From: Pseudobutyrivibrio sp.
GTDB lineage: Bacteria; Bacillota; Clostridia; Lachnospirales; Lachnospiraceae
Direction of reading: 5' to 3'
DNA: 64,000 bases
Assembly (NCBI GenBank): GCA_024697025.1
Contig: JAILGH010000012.1
Span: 1-64,000 of the forward strand
The stretch's first letter is position 1. Every line of letters begins with the position of its first letter. Positions 1-9,948 of this stretch are shown piece after piece. The position numbers and the translations under genes were made by a program. The notes below the pieces were generated by a model that did not search any database, was not told where the DNA came from, and saw only the letters and a program-made list of their open reading frames with translations.

Positions 1-128
1 GCAAGAAGCTCTACACCTGTTGCTCCTGTCTTGGCAGTTTCACGTAAGCATCCCTCTAAATCAAGCTTTCCAAGATAAAACTCATCCTGGTAGCTGTAGA
101 GAGATACGGCTCTTTTAATATCGCTCAT
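1..128 (-). CDS. Sugar phosphate isomerase/epimerase-like protein, N-terminal part only (C-glycoside deglycosidase alpha-subunit-like); continues past window edge
   Basis: Reverse complement reads MSDIKRAVSLYSYQDEFYLGKLDLEGCLRETAKTGATGVELL..., typical TIM-barrel sugar isomerase N-terminus; adjacent to DUF6379-like gene. Confidence 0.75.
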   Translation of the reverse strand, partial: MSDIKRAVSLYSYQDEFYLGKLDLEGCLRETAKTGATGVELL

Positions 129-143
129 TTCATTACCTCCCTA

Positions 144-536
144 CTAAATCTCAAATGTAGTATTGCAAGGTGCCTCAATTACAAATGGCATATATGAAGG
201 AGCAATCCTCTGGATAGCTTCGATTGTATGGCTGCCCTTTGTAAGTCCGCCCTCTTTTTTAACTGTTACTGTTGCATACTCGCCAAACTCCCAGCGATAC
301 TCTGGATCGATGACTGTTCGGCATTCTTCTAATGTAAATGTCTCGCCATTTACAGTGATTGTGATGTCTTCTCTATTTACATTAACACCATCAACCTTAA
401 GGATGATGTCCCTCAAAATCGAGAGAGTAAATGAACGGTAGTACTGGGCTTTCCAGTCGAAGCTATAGCCCACTACCTGTCCATTCTCCTCAACATTCTT
501 AAAGCTAGATGGATTATAAATTGGTCTTCCTGCCAT
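144..536 (-). CDS. DUF6379-like protein (C-glycoside deglycosidase beta-subunit-like)
   Basis: 130 aa, MAGRPIYNPSSFKNVEENGQVVGYSFDWKAQYYRSFTLS..., resembles the small subunit that pairs with the isomerase-like alpha subunit; genes are adjacent. Confidence 0.75.
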   Translation of the reverse strand: MAGRPIYNPSSFKNVEENGQVVGYSFDWKAQYYRSFTLSILRDIILKVDGVNVNREDITITVNGETFTLEECRTVIDPEYRWEFGEYATVTVKKEGGLTKGSHTIEAIQRIAPSYMPFVIEAPCNTTFEI

Positions 537-609
537 TTATATATCCTCCGTAAAATTTGTAATTCTTTTAATAAGACGAAAGTTTTCTAACAAGATTTAA
601 AATCCTTAT

Positions 610-1719
610 TTAAAAGAAGTATTCCTTACCAGACTCTGCTGACTTGTAAATACCCTCAAGAATCTGTGTTACTACAAATGCTTGCTCTGGCTTAACAAGT
701 GGCTCCTTGTCGTTGATGATAGCATCAAGCCACTGATCTGCCTCACGAACAGCCTCTGCTGCAGCGCCACCTTCGAAGAAGTCAACTACACCTGCTGGTG
801 AGATAACCTTCTCCATAAGCTGATTGTGCTCAACTGTGTTGTAGATGAGCTCATCCTGTGGATATGAACCACCGTGGTGAATCTCAGCACCTGCCTTTGT
901 ACCGCAAAGTGTTGTAGATGCTTCCATAGACTTAAGAACGTTAAGTGCCCAAGAAGCCTCAAGGTATATAACTGCACCATTCTTCATCTTTACAAGACCG
1001 AAAGCTGAATCCTCAACCTCAAAAGTCTTAGGATCCCAAGGACCAAATACGTTACCCTCTGGACCATGCTCGTCACGACCAAGCTTGTAGAATACCTGAC
1101 CAGAAACTGAAACTGGCTCATAGTTATCCATCATCCAAAGTGTGATATCAAGAGCGTGTGTTCCGATATCGATAAGTGGACCGCCACCCTGAAGTGCCTT
1201 GTTAGGGAATACACCCCATGTAGGAACTGCACGACGTCTAAGAGCGTGTGCCTTTGCCATGTAAACTTCACCAAGCTCACCAGCTTCACATGAAGCGTGA
1301 AGTGTCTGTGTGTCATCACGGAATCTGTTCTGATAGCCGATTGTAAACTTCTTACCAGACTTCTTCCAAGCATCAATCATCTTACGTGCATCCTCTGTGC
1401 AGTGAGCCATTGGCTTCTCGCACATTACATGCTTGCCAGCCTCGAAAGCTGCAACTGTAATAGGGCAGTGTGCAACGTTTGGAGTACATACATGTACAAC
1501 ATCAATGTTTATTGAAGTGTCAGCAAGCATCTCCTTGTAATCTGTATAAACCTTTGAATCTGCTGAGCCATACTGCTCTTTAGCCTTTACTGCTCTCTCT
1601 TCAATGATGTCGCAGAAAGCAACGATTTCTGCTCTATCTGGAAACTTTGCAAGAGAAGGAAAATGCTTCTGATTTGCAATTCCTCCGCATCCTACTACAG
1701 CAACTCTAACTTTACTCAT
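610..1719 (-). CDS. Gfo/Idh/MocA family oxidoreductase
   Basis: VRVAVVGCGGIANQKHFPSL Rossmann motif, CEKPMAHC motif; start trimmed to MSKVRVAVVG, preceded by AGGAGG. Confidence 0.9.
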   Translation of the reverse strand: MSKVRVAVVGCGGIANQKHFPSLAKFPDRAEIVAFCDIIEERAVKAKEQYGSADSKVYTDYKEMLADTSINIDVVHVCTPNVAHCPITVAAFEAGKHVMCEKPMAHCTEDARKMIDAWKKSGKKFTIGYQNRFRDDTQTLHASCEAGELGEVYMAKAHALRRRAVPTWGVFPNKALQGGGPLIDIGTHALDITLWMMDNYEPVSVSGQVFYKLGRDEHGPEGNVFGPWDPKTFEVEDSAFGLVKMKNGAVIYLEASWALNVLKSMEASTTLCGTKAGAEIHHGGSYPQDELIYNTVEHNQLMEKVISPAGVVDFFEGGAAAEAVREADQWLDAIINDKEPLVKPEQAFVVTQILEGIYKSAESGKEYFF

Positions 1720-1964
1720 TTTAAATTCCTCCTGAAAATCCCGCACATAAATCACACTTTTTATTTTTTTCTCGCTGGTTACGTTCTCAAACCTGAGTAT
1801 TGTCTTCACTCACCAAAACGTTCGTTGCGACAACACTCAGAGTTTTATAACTACCAGCTCCTCTAACATTTTTTGAGTGTGATTTATATGCTATTTTTAT
1901 TCTTATTAATAATTTGATTTTTTCTTTATATGTTCTTATTAATAGACTTTATGTACGTGTTAAC

Positions 1965-3413
1965 TTAGTCCTCTATATACTCTGCTGCTTCCATACCAGC
2001 AATACGTCCTGTGTTTACAGCGTAACCCATTGAGTTACCTGGAAGTAGGAACATGTAGCTGTCATCATAGATGTTGCATGAATCAGCACCACAAGCATAA
2101 AGACCTGGGATTGGCATGAAATCTTTGTCACAAACCTCACAGTTTTCGTTGATTCTGATTCCACCGACCGTACCGTATCCACCTGGATGATATGTTCCAC
2201 AGTAGAATGGTCCCTTTCTTAACTTACGAAGGTATCTGTAGTTCTTGAAGAACTCCTCATCTCTGCCTTCGCAGTAATCGTTGTAGTCATCGATTGTCTC
2301 CTCGAGAACCTCTGCATCAACACCAATCATCTCTGCAAGCTCCTCGATTGTCTCAGCCTTAAAGAAGTTCTTAGAACCTTTGGAAACAACCTCGTCCATT
2401 CCCTCATAGAAATCTGATACGTCTGGATCTGGTGTAACAAGGCTTGTTACATCAACACCGTTCTTTACATATGACTTAACGATTGTTGAATCAACGATTG
2501 AATATAAAACCTTATCCTTCTGATGCATTGCTACATTTGAAAGATATGTTGTGTTCTGTGCATATTCCTCGTTCATTACACGCTTACCAAACTTGTTAAC
2601 AATAAGGTTTGGTTGTCTGAGAACGTTCTTTACTGAGCCTGAAGCTTCCTCGCCACCGCCAAGGTCGCAAGCCTGCTCTATTCTAACTGGAAGGTGGTCA
2701 GCACCTGCCTCCCAAGCCATCTTTAATCCATCACCCATAAGACCTGGAATTGCAAAGTTGAACATGTCCTTACCCTGCTCTAAGCCAGTTTCCTCAAGGA
2801 TGAATTCCTTGTTGCATCCGGCACCGCCTGTCGCGATAACTGCTGCCTTACACTCGATTGTGAATTCCTCACCATCCTTATTTACTGCAACAACTCCGCA
2901 AACCTTGCCTTCATCATCCTTAAGAATCTTCTTGCCAGCTGTCTCAAGTAAAACTTTTACCCCAAGCTCCTGAGCTCTGTTAAGAAGTGCCTTGTTCATA
3001 TGACCTGCTGCACGAGGTCCGATCTTGTTTCCAGTCTTAACGATATGCCATGTAGCCTCTGACTGTGGGAAGTACTTGAATGCACCTTCAAACTCAACTC
3101 CCAAGTCCTCAAGCCACTCAATTGTCTCGCCTGACTGCTCGAAGTATCTCTTTATAAGTCTTGCATCAACATTGTAATGTGTGTAATCCATAAACATGTT
3201 AAATGCCTTTTCAACAGTGATATCTATCATCTGTTGCTGCTGGTACTTTGTTCCAATACCAAGTGGTCCCATACCCATGTTGGCTGCACCACCAGTAATT
3301 GCTGCTTTTTCAATTAAGATAACCTCAGCTCCGTCCTCAGCTGCCTGAACTGCTGCTGATAAACCAGATGGGCCACCTGCAATTACAACTAATTGTGTCT
3401 TTAAGTTTTCCAT
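1965..3413 (-). CDS. FAD-dependent oxidoreductase, fumarate reductase/3-ketosteroid dehydrogenase-like flavoprotein
   Basis: N-terminal AGGPSGLSAA FAD motif, C-terminal HPGGYGTVGGIRINENCEV and FLLPGNSMGYAVNTGRIAG. Confidence 0.85.
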   Translation of the reverse strand: MENLKTQLVVIAGGPSGLSAAVQAAEDGAEVILIEKAAITGGAANMGMGPLGIGTKYQQQQMIDITVEKAFNMFMDYTHYNVDARLIKRYFEQSGETIEWLEDLGVEFEGAFKYFPQSEATWHIVKTGNKIGPRAAGHMNKALLNRAQELGVKVLLETAGKKILKDDEGKVCGVVAVNKDGEEFTIECKAAVIATGGAGCNKEFILEETGLEQGKDMFNFAIPGLMGDGLKMAWEAGADHLPVRIEQACDLGGGEEASGSVKNVLRQPNLIVNKFGKRVMNEEYAQNTTYLSNVAMHQKDKVLYSIVDSTIVKSYVKNGVDVTSLVTPDPDVSDFYEGMDEVVSKGSKNFFKAETIEELAEMIGVDAEVLEETIDDYNDYCEGRDEEFFKNYRYLRKLRKGPFYCGTYHPGGYGTVGGIRINENCEVCDKDFMPIPGLYACGADSCNIYDDSYMFLLPGNSMGYAVNTGRIAGMEAAEYIED

Positions 3414-3588
3414 TTCTTCTCCTTCTAAAACTTCAACCTAATTGTTTGGTTCTTATTTTCTTGTATATAAGTTAGCACCCCAAAGCAATTGCAACTATTT
3501 TCAAATTCCTTAAACCTTATCTATTATTGCATTCAAATTTTTGCTGACATTTTCATCTGCAAAAAAAGACAAGACACTGTTGCACAGG

Positions 3589-4695
3589 CTAGAACTTACC
3601 TACCTTAGTTCTCTTCTTAGGAAGCTTTGGTAACTTGGTGGCTGTCTTGATGCAGCCCTCGTCGCAGGCACCCACACACTTGCCGCACTGTTCGCAAAGA
3701 TCCTGGTCAATCATATGTATGAAACCGTCTTTTCCTTCGATTGCTTCCTCTGGACAAGCATCTATACAGTCGCCACAACCAATACATTCATCTGGGTCGA
3801 TATAGTAAAGTGCAGCTGCCTTGTAGCACTTGCCACACTTACAGGTCTTTTTCTTGATATGGTCATTAAACTCCTCTGCAAAAATTTCCATTGCAGATGT
3901 AAGAGGTCTTGTCATGCTCTGGCCAAATGGACAGTAAGCACCCACTGTAATCAGCTCAGACACTTCCTTGATAAGGTCCACATCAGTAGCCTTTGCCTTT
4001 CCTGTAGTCATCTCTGTGACAATCTGTCTAAACTGAGATGTTCCTTCGCGGCAAAGAACGCACTTACCACAGGAAGCCTTATACGCTTCATTCATAAGCT
4101 GAACACAAGTCTCAACTATACACTGGTCCTGACCGTATATAGATATTGAGCTAAACTTTTCTGTGGCATCTATCTTGGTTGAAGAAGCTTCCTCAGGTGT
4201 AACAAAGGAACCCTTCAAACCACCGATAAGCACTGCCTTAGCATCGTCAAGTGATGCTACTTCTGACAAGGCTGTTCCTACTGCAACCCTCTTAATCTCT
4301 GTTTTGTCACCTGAATTTACAGCGACAAATCTCTCCTCAAAACCGTTCTTAATGCCATAGGCAACCTCTGGTGTAATAACCGAAACAGCCTTGTCATCAT
4401 ATACTGTAACGTAATCATCCTGAATCATTGGACGAGGAAGGTTACCTGAAAGTACCTGAGCTACAGCATATGGATTGTTAAGTGTAGGGGAAGTTGTCTT
4501 GGCATATCTTACTTCACCATCCAAGCCCTCTACCTTGTCGCCTTCTAATAGAAGATAAATTATATCTGCATCAATCTCCTTAGCCTGCTTATTTGCCCCA
4601 GCTACAACATCCTCAAGATAGTTGTTCATAAGATACATGGAGATTGGTGCCTTAACATCGTCACTTACACAACTAACAACTAATAAATTCTTCAT
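3589..4695 (-). CDS. NuoF-like iron-sulfur protein (SLBB + NADH-4Fe-4S region + two C-terminal 4Fe-4S motifs), no recognisable FMN/NADH domain
   Basis: SCGKCVLCREGTSQ; CIGCGDCIDACPEEAI; CEQCGKCVGACDEGCI; no GRGGAGFP-type motif. Confidence 0.8.
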   Translation of the reverse strand: MKNLLVVSCVSDDVKAPISMYLMNNYLEDVVAGANKQAKEIDADIIYLLLEGDKVEGLDGEVRYAKTTSPTLNNPYAVAQVLSGNLPRPMIQDDYVTVYDDKAVSVITPEVAYGIKNGFEERFVAVNSGDKTEIKRVAVGTALSEVASLDDAKAVLIGGLKGSFVTPEEASSTKIDATEKFSSISIYGQDQCIVETCVQLMNEAYKASCGKCVLCREGTSQFRQIVTEMTTGKAKATDVDLIKEVSELITVGAYCPFGQSMTRPLTSAMEIFAEEFNDHIKKKTCKCGKCYKAAALYYIDPDECIGCGDCIDACPEEAIEGKDGFIHMIDQDLCEQCGKCVGACDEGCIKTATKLPKLPKKRTKVGKF

Positions 4696-6818
4696 TACTG
4701 CTGACCTCCTTCCTCTTCAATGTAATCGCTCCAGAACTTCTGTGGAGAGATTTGAACACGAAGGTCACACTGCAAGCAACGGCTAGCTTCACAGCCTGCC
4801 TTGCTGCAGTCAAAGCCAAGATCCATTGGCTCAAAGTTGCACTTTCTAGCTTCAATGTCAGTTACATTTGGCTCATTACGATGAGTCTTGGTAAGGTCTT
4901 CATTCTTGCCGATGCATGGATTGAGAGTCTGCTCTGGCGCAAGACTTTCTTCGATGTTTCCATCTCCGCCAAGATACTTATCAATCTCACTGACAGCTTC
5001 TCTTGCCTCTGCAATTGCTGCAATGACTGAACGTGTACCTGTAACAGCATCACCAGCGGCATAGATTCCATCCTCAGATGTCTTGTGCTCATCTGATGTA
5101 ACAACACGACCTCTGTTAAGTTCAAGACCAAACTCCTCGTCTATATCTGGATGCTGGCCAACTGCAAAGATAATTGTGTCTGCAGGGAATGTAACTGTTG
5201 AATCAGGAATGCGAGTAAACTCTGGTCCCTTAGGCCCAAACTTAAGTCCCTCAATTCCTGTGACAGTAAGGCCTGTCACCTTGCCATTTTCTGATTCGAT
5301 GGCATCAAAGGTGCGGGAATTTTCTACAACGATTCCGTCTTCCTTAGCCCATGTAACCTCTTCTTCTGATGCAGTCATCTTGTCTGCTGCCTCAAGACAT
5401 GTCATAACAACATGCTTTGCCCCAAGACGTAGAGCTGACTCTGCACAGTCGATTGCAACGTTACCGCCACCAAGTACTACTACGTTGTCTCCCACTGGAA
5501 GTGGCTCATCTAAATTGATAGCACGCAAGAAATCTGCATTGAGATAAACGCCAGGCAAATCATTTCCTTCAAGAGGAAGCTTGTTACCAGCGTGAGTACC
5601 AACTGAAACAAACACTGCATCATAACCCTGGGCCTTAAGCTCAGTAGCTGACTTCACATCACTGTTGCACTTAATCTCTACTCCTACTGCTTCGATTTCT
5701 GCAATCTCTCTATCTAATACTTCTCTAGGTAATCTATATGAAGGAATACCATATCTCATCTGACCGCCAGCCTTTGGAAGCTTCTCAAAAATAGTAACTT
5801 CATGGCCAAGCTTCTTGAGATAGTAACCTGCTGTAAGACCTGCAGGGCCTGCACCAATTACAGCTACCTTTTTGCCAGTTGCAGCCTTCATAAATGCCTT
5901 TTCTTTCCAGCTACCATCGTCCTGGCTTGCTGCAAATCTTTTAAGATTTCTAATAGAAAGAGGTCCATCAAGATGATTTCTCTTACACTGTAATTCGCAT
6001 GAATGCACGCAAATATAGCCAAGTGATTCTGGGAATGGTGCCTTCTCGCGAACTGTTGCTGCAGCTGCTGGGAAGTTTCCTTCCTTTATAAATCTGATAT
6101 ATTTTGGAACGTTGATATGAGCTGGGCATCCCTCACTACAAGGAACAAGGGTCATCTCACGGCTGAGGCCCGGATCATCCTTAAATACTCCAACCTTATC
6201 TCGAATAGAACCTGTAGGACAAACCTCTACGCAGGCTCCACAGAACTGGCAGCCAGCTTCCTCAAGGCTGTTTCCATTGATAACAACCTTCATTCTTCCA
6301 TCAATCTTTTCAAACTTAAGGGCACCTACGCCTCTAAGCTCTGAGCAGGCACGAACGCATCTGCCGCAGAGAATGCAACGATACATTTCGTGAAGCATTA
6401 ATGGATTCTCTTCATTTTCAATAAGAGGAAGCTTCTGCTGACGTAAATCACGACCTGAATCTCCTACATACTGAGAAATTGAAGCAAGCTGACACTTGCC
6501 ATACTTAGGACATCCAACGCACTCGCTTGGATGTGTTTTGAACATTAAATCACAAGAAAGCTTTCTAACCTTTTCAGCTGTCTCGTCCTTAGTGTTGATT
6601 ACCATGCCCTCCTTAACCTTTGTAGAGCAGGATGTAATAACACCATCAACTCCGTCTTGTTTTACCACACAAAGACGACATCCCCCATTTGGATGCAAAT
6701 CGTTGTGGTGACAAAGATGTGGGATATAAATACCATTATCAAGAGCTGCCTCTAGGACAGTTTTTGATTCATCTGCCACTATAGACTTGCCATCAATTGT
6801 CAAATTGACTGTTGCCAT
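4695..6818 (-). CDS. Hybrid protein: NuoG/HydA-like N-terminal Fe-S domains fused to GltD/NfnB-like FAD-NAD(P) oxidoreductase
   Basis: PHLCHHNDLHPNGGCRLC 2Fe-2S; HPSECVGCPKYGKCQL; CILCGRCVRAC; CQFCGACVEVCPTGSI; then VAVIGAGPAGLTAGYYL and VVVLGGGNVAIDCAESAL; start trimmed to MATVNLTIDG. Confidence 0.88.
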   Translation of the reverse strand: MATVNLTIDGKSIVADESKTVLEAALDNGIYIPHLCHHNDLHPNGGCRLCVVKQDGVDGVITSCSTKVKEGMVINTKDETAEKVRKLSCDLMFKTHPSECVGCPKYGKCQLASISQYVGDSGRDLRQQKLPLIENEENPLMLHEMYRCILCGRCVRACSELRGVGALKFEKIDGRMKVVINGNSLEEAGCQFCGACVEVCPTGSIRDKVGVFKDDPGLSREMTLVPCSEGCPAHINVPKYIRFIKEGNFPAAAATVREKAPFPESLGYICVHSCELQCKRNHLDGPLSIRNLKRFAASQDDGSWKEKAFMKAATGKKVAVIGAGPAGLTAGYYLKKLGHEVTIFEKLPKAGGQMRYGIPSYRLPREVLDREIAEIEAVGVEIKCNSDVKSATELKAQGYDAVFVSVGTHAGNKLPLEGNDLPGVYLNADFLRAINLDEPLPVGDNVVVLGGGNVAIDCAESALRLGAKHVVMTCLEAADKMTASEEEVTWAKEDGIVVENSRTFDAIESENGKVTGLTVTGIEGLKFGPKGPEFTRIPDSTVTFPADTIIFAVGQHPDIDEEFGLELNRGRVVTSDEHKTSEDGIYAAGDAVTGTRSVIAAIAEAREAVSEIDKYLGGDGNIEESLAPEQTLNPCIGKNEDLTKTHRNEPNVTDIEARKCNFEPMDLGFDCSKAGCEASRCLQCDLRVQISPQKFWSDYIEEEGGQQ

Positions 6819-6989
6819 AATACTAGACTCCTTTAAAATTAAATCTTTAGAAAATAAGAACAAATTTAATTCCTTTTTGACTGTTCTTATTCTAAAAAAA
6901 TAAACGTCAAGGTTCTTTTAAAATCTTTTACGATTTTTTGCCTTAATTTGCACAATTGATTTATCCATCTATGGGGGATGCAACAAATA

Positions 6990-7973
6990 CTATGATTGTA
7001 TTGCAGTCTCAAAGTTCTTGATTCGCTCATTCATAAGGGAATCAAGCTTTTCCTTATTAGCCATAATCTTTGGTCCACAGATTCCTCCAAAGCTTTGGAT
7101 TTCTACTGTGTGCTCACGAAGTCCCTTGAATGTGCCGCGGGCTCTCTCCTGCTGCTCCTTGGTAAACTCAACCTGTATACCATCATCAACAATTGAAAGC
7201 TGACCGTGGATACCACAGATTGGGCAGGTGACCTTTGTTGAGCCAGGTCTTATCATAAGAAGTCTCTGGTGACAAACCGGGCATACCTCTTCAGGCTTAC
7301 CTGCTGGTCTAAAGAATTCTACTGAATCGTCATTTAATCCAAGGACAGTGCGCTTGCCCATCTCGTGCATGTTTGCAATAAGCTCATCATCAAGGTATGG
7401 ATTTCCTGTTGTGCCCATGCAGTTTGCATTGTAGTTACCCATTACCTTCATCATAGGTGGGAAGCCAAAGAAATGTAGTGTGGATGTACCCATTGATGTC
7501 CAATCATCTGTGATAGCTCCGCCTACTGAAATATAAGAAACAGTTTTCTTTCTCAATCTTTCCATAGGGAAGTCATCTGCGTTGCCTGGAAGCTCCCCGT
7601 TTCTTCTCTTATCAAGTACATAGGTAATTGCAGAATAGTCATGACGACAAGAGAATCTATCTACAAAATCCTTGAACTGACCTACTGGCTGAAGCACATA
7701 AACCGGTGCACCTAAAATAATTGAGTCCGCCTCGTGAACCTTATCCTCCAGCATCTGGAAATCATCCTGGAAGATACATACATTGTCTTTTCCTTTTTCT
7801 AACTGGGTAGAGCAGGCTCCGCAGCCACGGCATCTTCCAATGTTAAGATTTACCGTATTTACGAATTCCACCTCAATTTCCGGCATAGCTTCTTTTGCAC
7901 CAAAGAGAGCTTCCTTTACCAAAATATCAGTGTTTCCATTTTTTCTACCAAAGGAAATACCTAAAACCTTCAT
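6990..7973 (-). CDS. Flavodoxin-like/NADPH-dependent FMN reductase family protein with C-terminal zinc-ribbon-like extension
   Basis: KVLGISFGRKNGNTDILVKEAL; CRGCGACSTQ; C-terminal CPVCHQR...CPICGIHG. Confidence 0.8.
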   Translation of the reverse strand: MKVLGISFGRKNGNTDILVKEALFGAKEAMPEIEVEFVNTVNLNIGRCRGCGACSTQLEKGKDNVCIFQDDFQMLEDKVHEADSIILGAPVYVLQPVGQFKDFVDRFSCRHDYSAITYVLDKRRNGELPGNADDFPMERLRKKTVSYISVGGAITDDWTSMGTSTLHFFGFPPMMKVMGNYNANCMGTTGNPYLDDELIANMHEMGKRTVLGLNDDSVEFFRPAGKPEEVCPVCHQRLLMIRPGSTKVTCPICGIHGQLSIVDDGIQVEFTKEQQERARGTFKGLREHTVEIQSFGGICGPKIMANKEKLDSLMNERIKNFETAIQS

Positions 7974-7991
7974 CTTTTTTCTCCTGTTCTT

Positions 7992-8957
7992 TTATTTAAC
8001 AAATTTCTCTGCATAGTGACATGCCACAACGTGATTTGACTTCAGCTCTCTCAATTGAGGTTCCTGTGCATAACACTGCTCGGTTGCATAAGGACAGCGA
8101 GCAGCAAATCTACAACATGGCTTTGGGTCTATTGGAGATGTAAGCTCTCCTTTTAGCACCATTCGCTCATGTTTTGCATGTACATCTGGAATTGGGATAG
8201 CAGACAATAGTGCCTGGGAATATGGATGAATCGTATTTTTGAAGATTTCATCTGCAGGGCACTTTTCAATCATCTGTCCCAAATACATAACAACAATATC
8301 ATCTGAAATGTGCTTAACAACTGACATGTCGTGGGTGATAAACATATAGGTCAGACCTCTCTCCTGCTGCAGGTCCTGCAGCAGATTGAGGATCTGTGCC
8401 TGTATGGAAACATCAAGAGCTGATACTGGTTCGTCACATACAATGAACTCTGGATTAAGGGATAGTGCTCTTGCTATGCCAATACGTTGGCGACGACCAC
8501 CATCAAGCTCATGAGGATACACACCTTCAAGTCGCTTGGCCAAGCCAACAAGCTCCATCATCTCTCTTGCCTTTGCAGATACCTCCTGCCTGGACATGGA
8601 TTTGTTGTTGGTCTTAATAGGCTCTTCTATCAGCTGTAACACATTCATACGTGGGTCTAAGCTTGCATAAGGATCCTGGAAAATCATCTGAATATCGGCG
8701 CGATATTTTTTCTTGAATTCCTTGATAGGCATATTTGCAATATCCTCGCCCTTGAAAATGATTTCACCGCTGGTTGGCTCGTGAAGTCTCATTAATGTCT
8801 TACCAAGAGTTGATTTACCACAGCCTGATTCTCCAACTACTCCTACTGTTTTCCCCTTCTCAATGTTGAGGGATACGTTGTCTACCGCATGCAGGCTTCC
8901 TCTTGGAGTAGAAAAATATTTCTTTAAATTTTTAATTTCTAATAAATTCTCTGCCAT
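7992..8957 (-). CDS. Oligopeptide/dipeptide-type ABC transporter ATP-binding protein (OppF-like)
   Basis: GESGCGKSTLGKTLMRL Walker A, LDGGRRQRIGIARAL signature, FIVCDEPVSALD Walker B. Confidence 0.93.
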   Translation of the reverse strand: MAENLLEIKNLKKYFSTPRGSLHAVDNVSLNIEKGKTVGVVGESGCGKSTLGKTLMRLHEPTSGEIIFKGEDIANMPIKEFKKKYRADIQMIFQDPYASLDPRMNVLQLIEEPIKTNNKSMSRQEVSAKAREMMELVGLAKRLEGVYPHELDGGRRQRIGIARALSLNPEFIVCDEPVSALDVSIQAQILNLLQDLQQERGLTYMFITHDMSVVKHISDDIVVMYLGQMIEKCPADEIFKNTIHPYSQALLSAIPIPDVHAKHERMVLKGELTSPIDPKPCCRFAARCPYATEQCYAQEPQLRELKSNHVVACHYAEKFVK

Positions 8958-9931
8958 TATTTTTCCTCCCTTGCCTGATACTTAAGACATTTCACCACAT
9001 GGCCATCGCTGACCTCGTAAGGCTGTGGATCCTGTATCTTGCAAGCGTCACATTTTTCATCACACCTGTCATAAAAGCTGCAATGACTAGGTAAATCAGA
9101 TGGATCACAAACCATTCCCGGAATCACATGAAGTCTTTCAACATCTTTGTCCAAAGATGGAATTGATTTGTATAAAGCCTTGGTGTATGGATGCTTTGGA
9201 TTATCAAAAATCTCCTGTAAGGTTCCATACTCAACAATTTCACCTGCGTACATAACTGCACAGTGATCGCACATTTCAGCCACCACTCCCAAATCATGGG
9301 TGATTAAAATTGTGGATGTGTTGTTCTTTTTTTGCAGGCCACGCATCATATCAAGAATCTGTGCCTGAATTGTAACATCAAGGGCAGTGGTTGGCTCATC
9401 TGCAATTAGCAAATCTGGCTCGCAGGCCAAAGCTATGGCAATTACGATACGCTGCTTCATTCCACCTGAAAACTGGTGTGGGTAATCCTTGTATCGCTCT
9501 GGAACTATGCCAACAAGGCCAAGCATTTCCTGGGCACGCTTAAGAGCTTCTGCCTTGGAGCACTTGTCGTGAAGTAATATAACCTCGGCGATTTGATCTC
9601 CCACAGTTTTAACAGGGTTGAGGGCTGTCATTGGATCTTGAAAAATCATGGAGATTTTGTTACCTCTAACAGCTCTCATTTCCCTTTTTGATTTTTCTAA
9701 AAGGTTCTCACCTTCGAATTTAATTTTTCCTTTTTTGATGGCTCCAACATGCTCTGGAAGTAATCCCATTATAGCTAGAGCTGTTGTTGTTTTTCCCGCG
9801 CCTGTCTCGCCCACCAGACCAAGAATTTCTCCCTTTTTCATAGTGAGCTTAATGTTGTTTACAGCCTCTACTACCTCATCGTCAGTTTCGTAGTGAACCA
9901 CCAATTCTTCTATTTCTAAGATATTTTCCAT
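8957..9931 (-). CDS. Oligopeptide/dipeptide-type ABC transporter ATP-binding protein (OppD-like)
   Basis: [17 protein letters not shown] Walker [16 protein letters not shown] signature, [11 protein letters not shown]. Confidence 0.93.
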   Translation of the reverse strand: MENILEIEELVVHYETDDEVVEAVNNIKLTMKKGEILGLVGETGAGKTTTALAIMGLLPEHVGAIKKGKIKFEGENLLEKSKREMRAVRGNKISMIFQDPMTALNPVKTVGDQIAEVILLHDKCSKAEALKRAQEMLGLVGIVPERYKDYPHQFSGGMKQRIVIAIALACEPDLLIADEPTTALDVTIQAQILDMMRGLQKKNNTSTILITHDLGVVAEMCDHCAVMYAGEIVEYGTLQEIFDNPKHPYTKALYKSIPSLDKDVERLHVIPGMVCDPSDLPSHCSFYDRCDEKCDACKIQDPQPYEVSDGHVVKCLKYQAREEK

Positions 9932-9948
9932 GATTATCCTTTCCGACT

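Noticed and set aside
1-1719. Naming the genes dgpA/dgpB/dgpC
   Set aside because: Orthology and substrate cannot be established without alignment, and the alpha subunit is truncated by the window edge.
5083-5547. 154-aa + strand ORF
   Set aside because: Antisense to the NuoG-GltD hybrid; shadow ORF.
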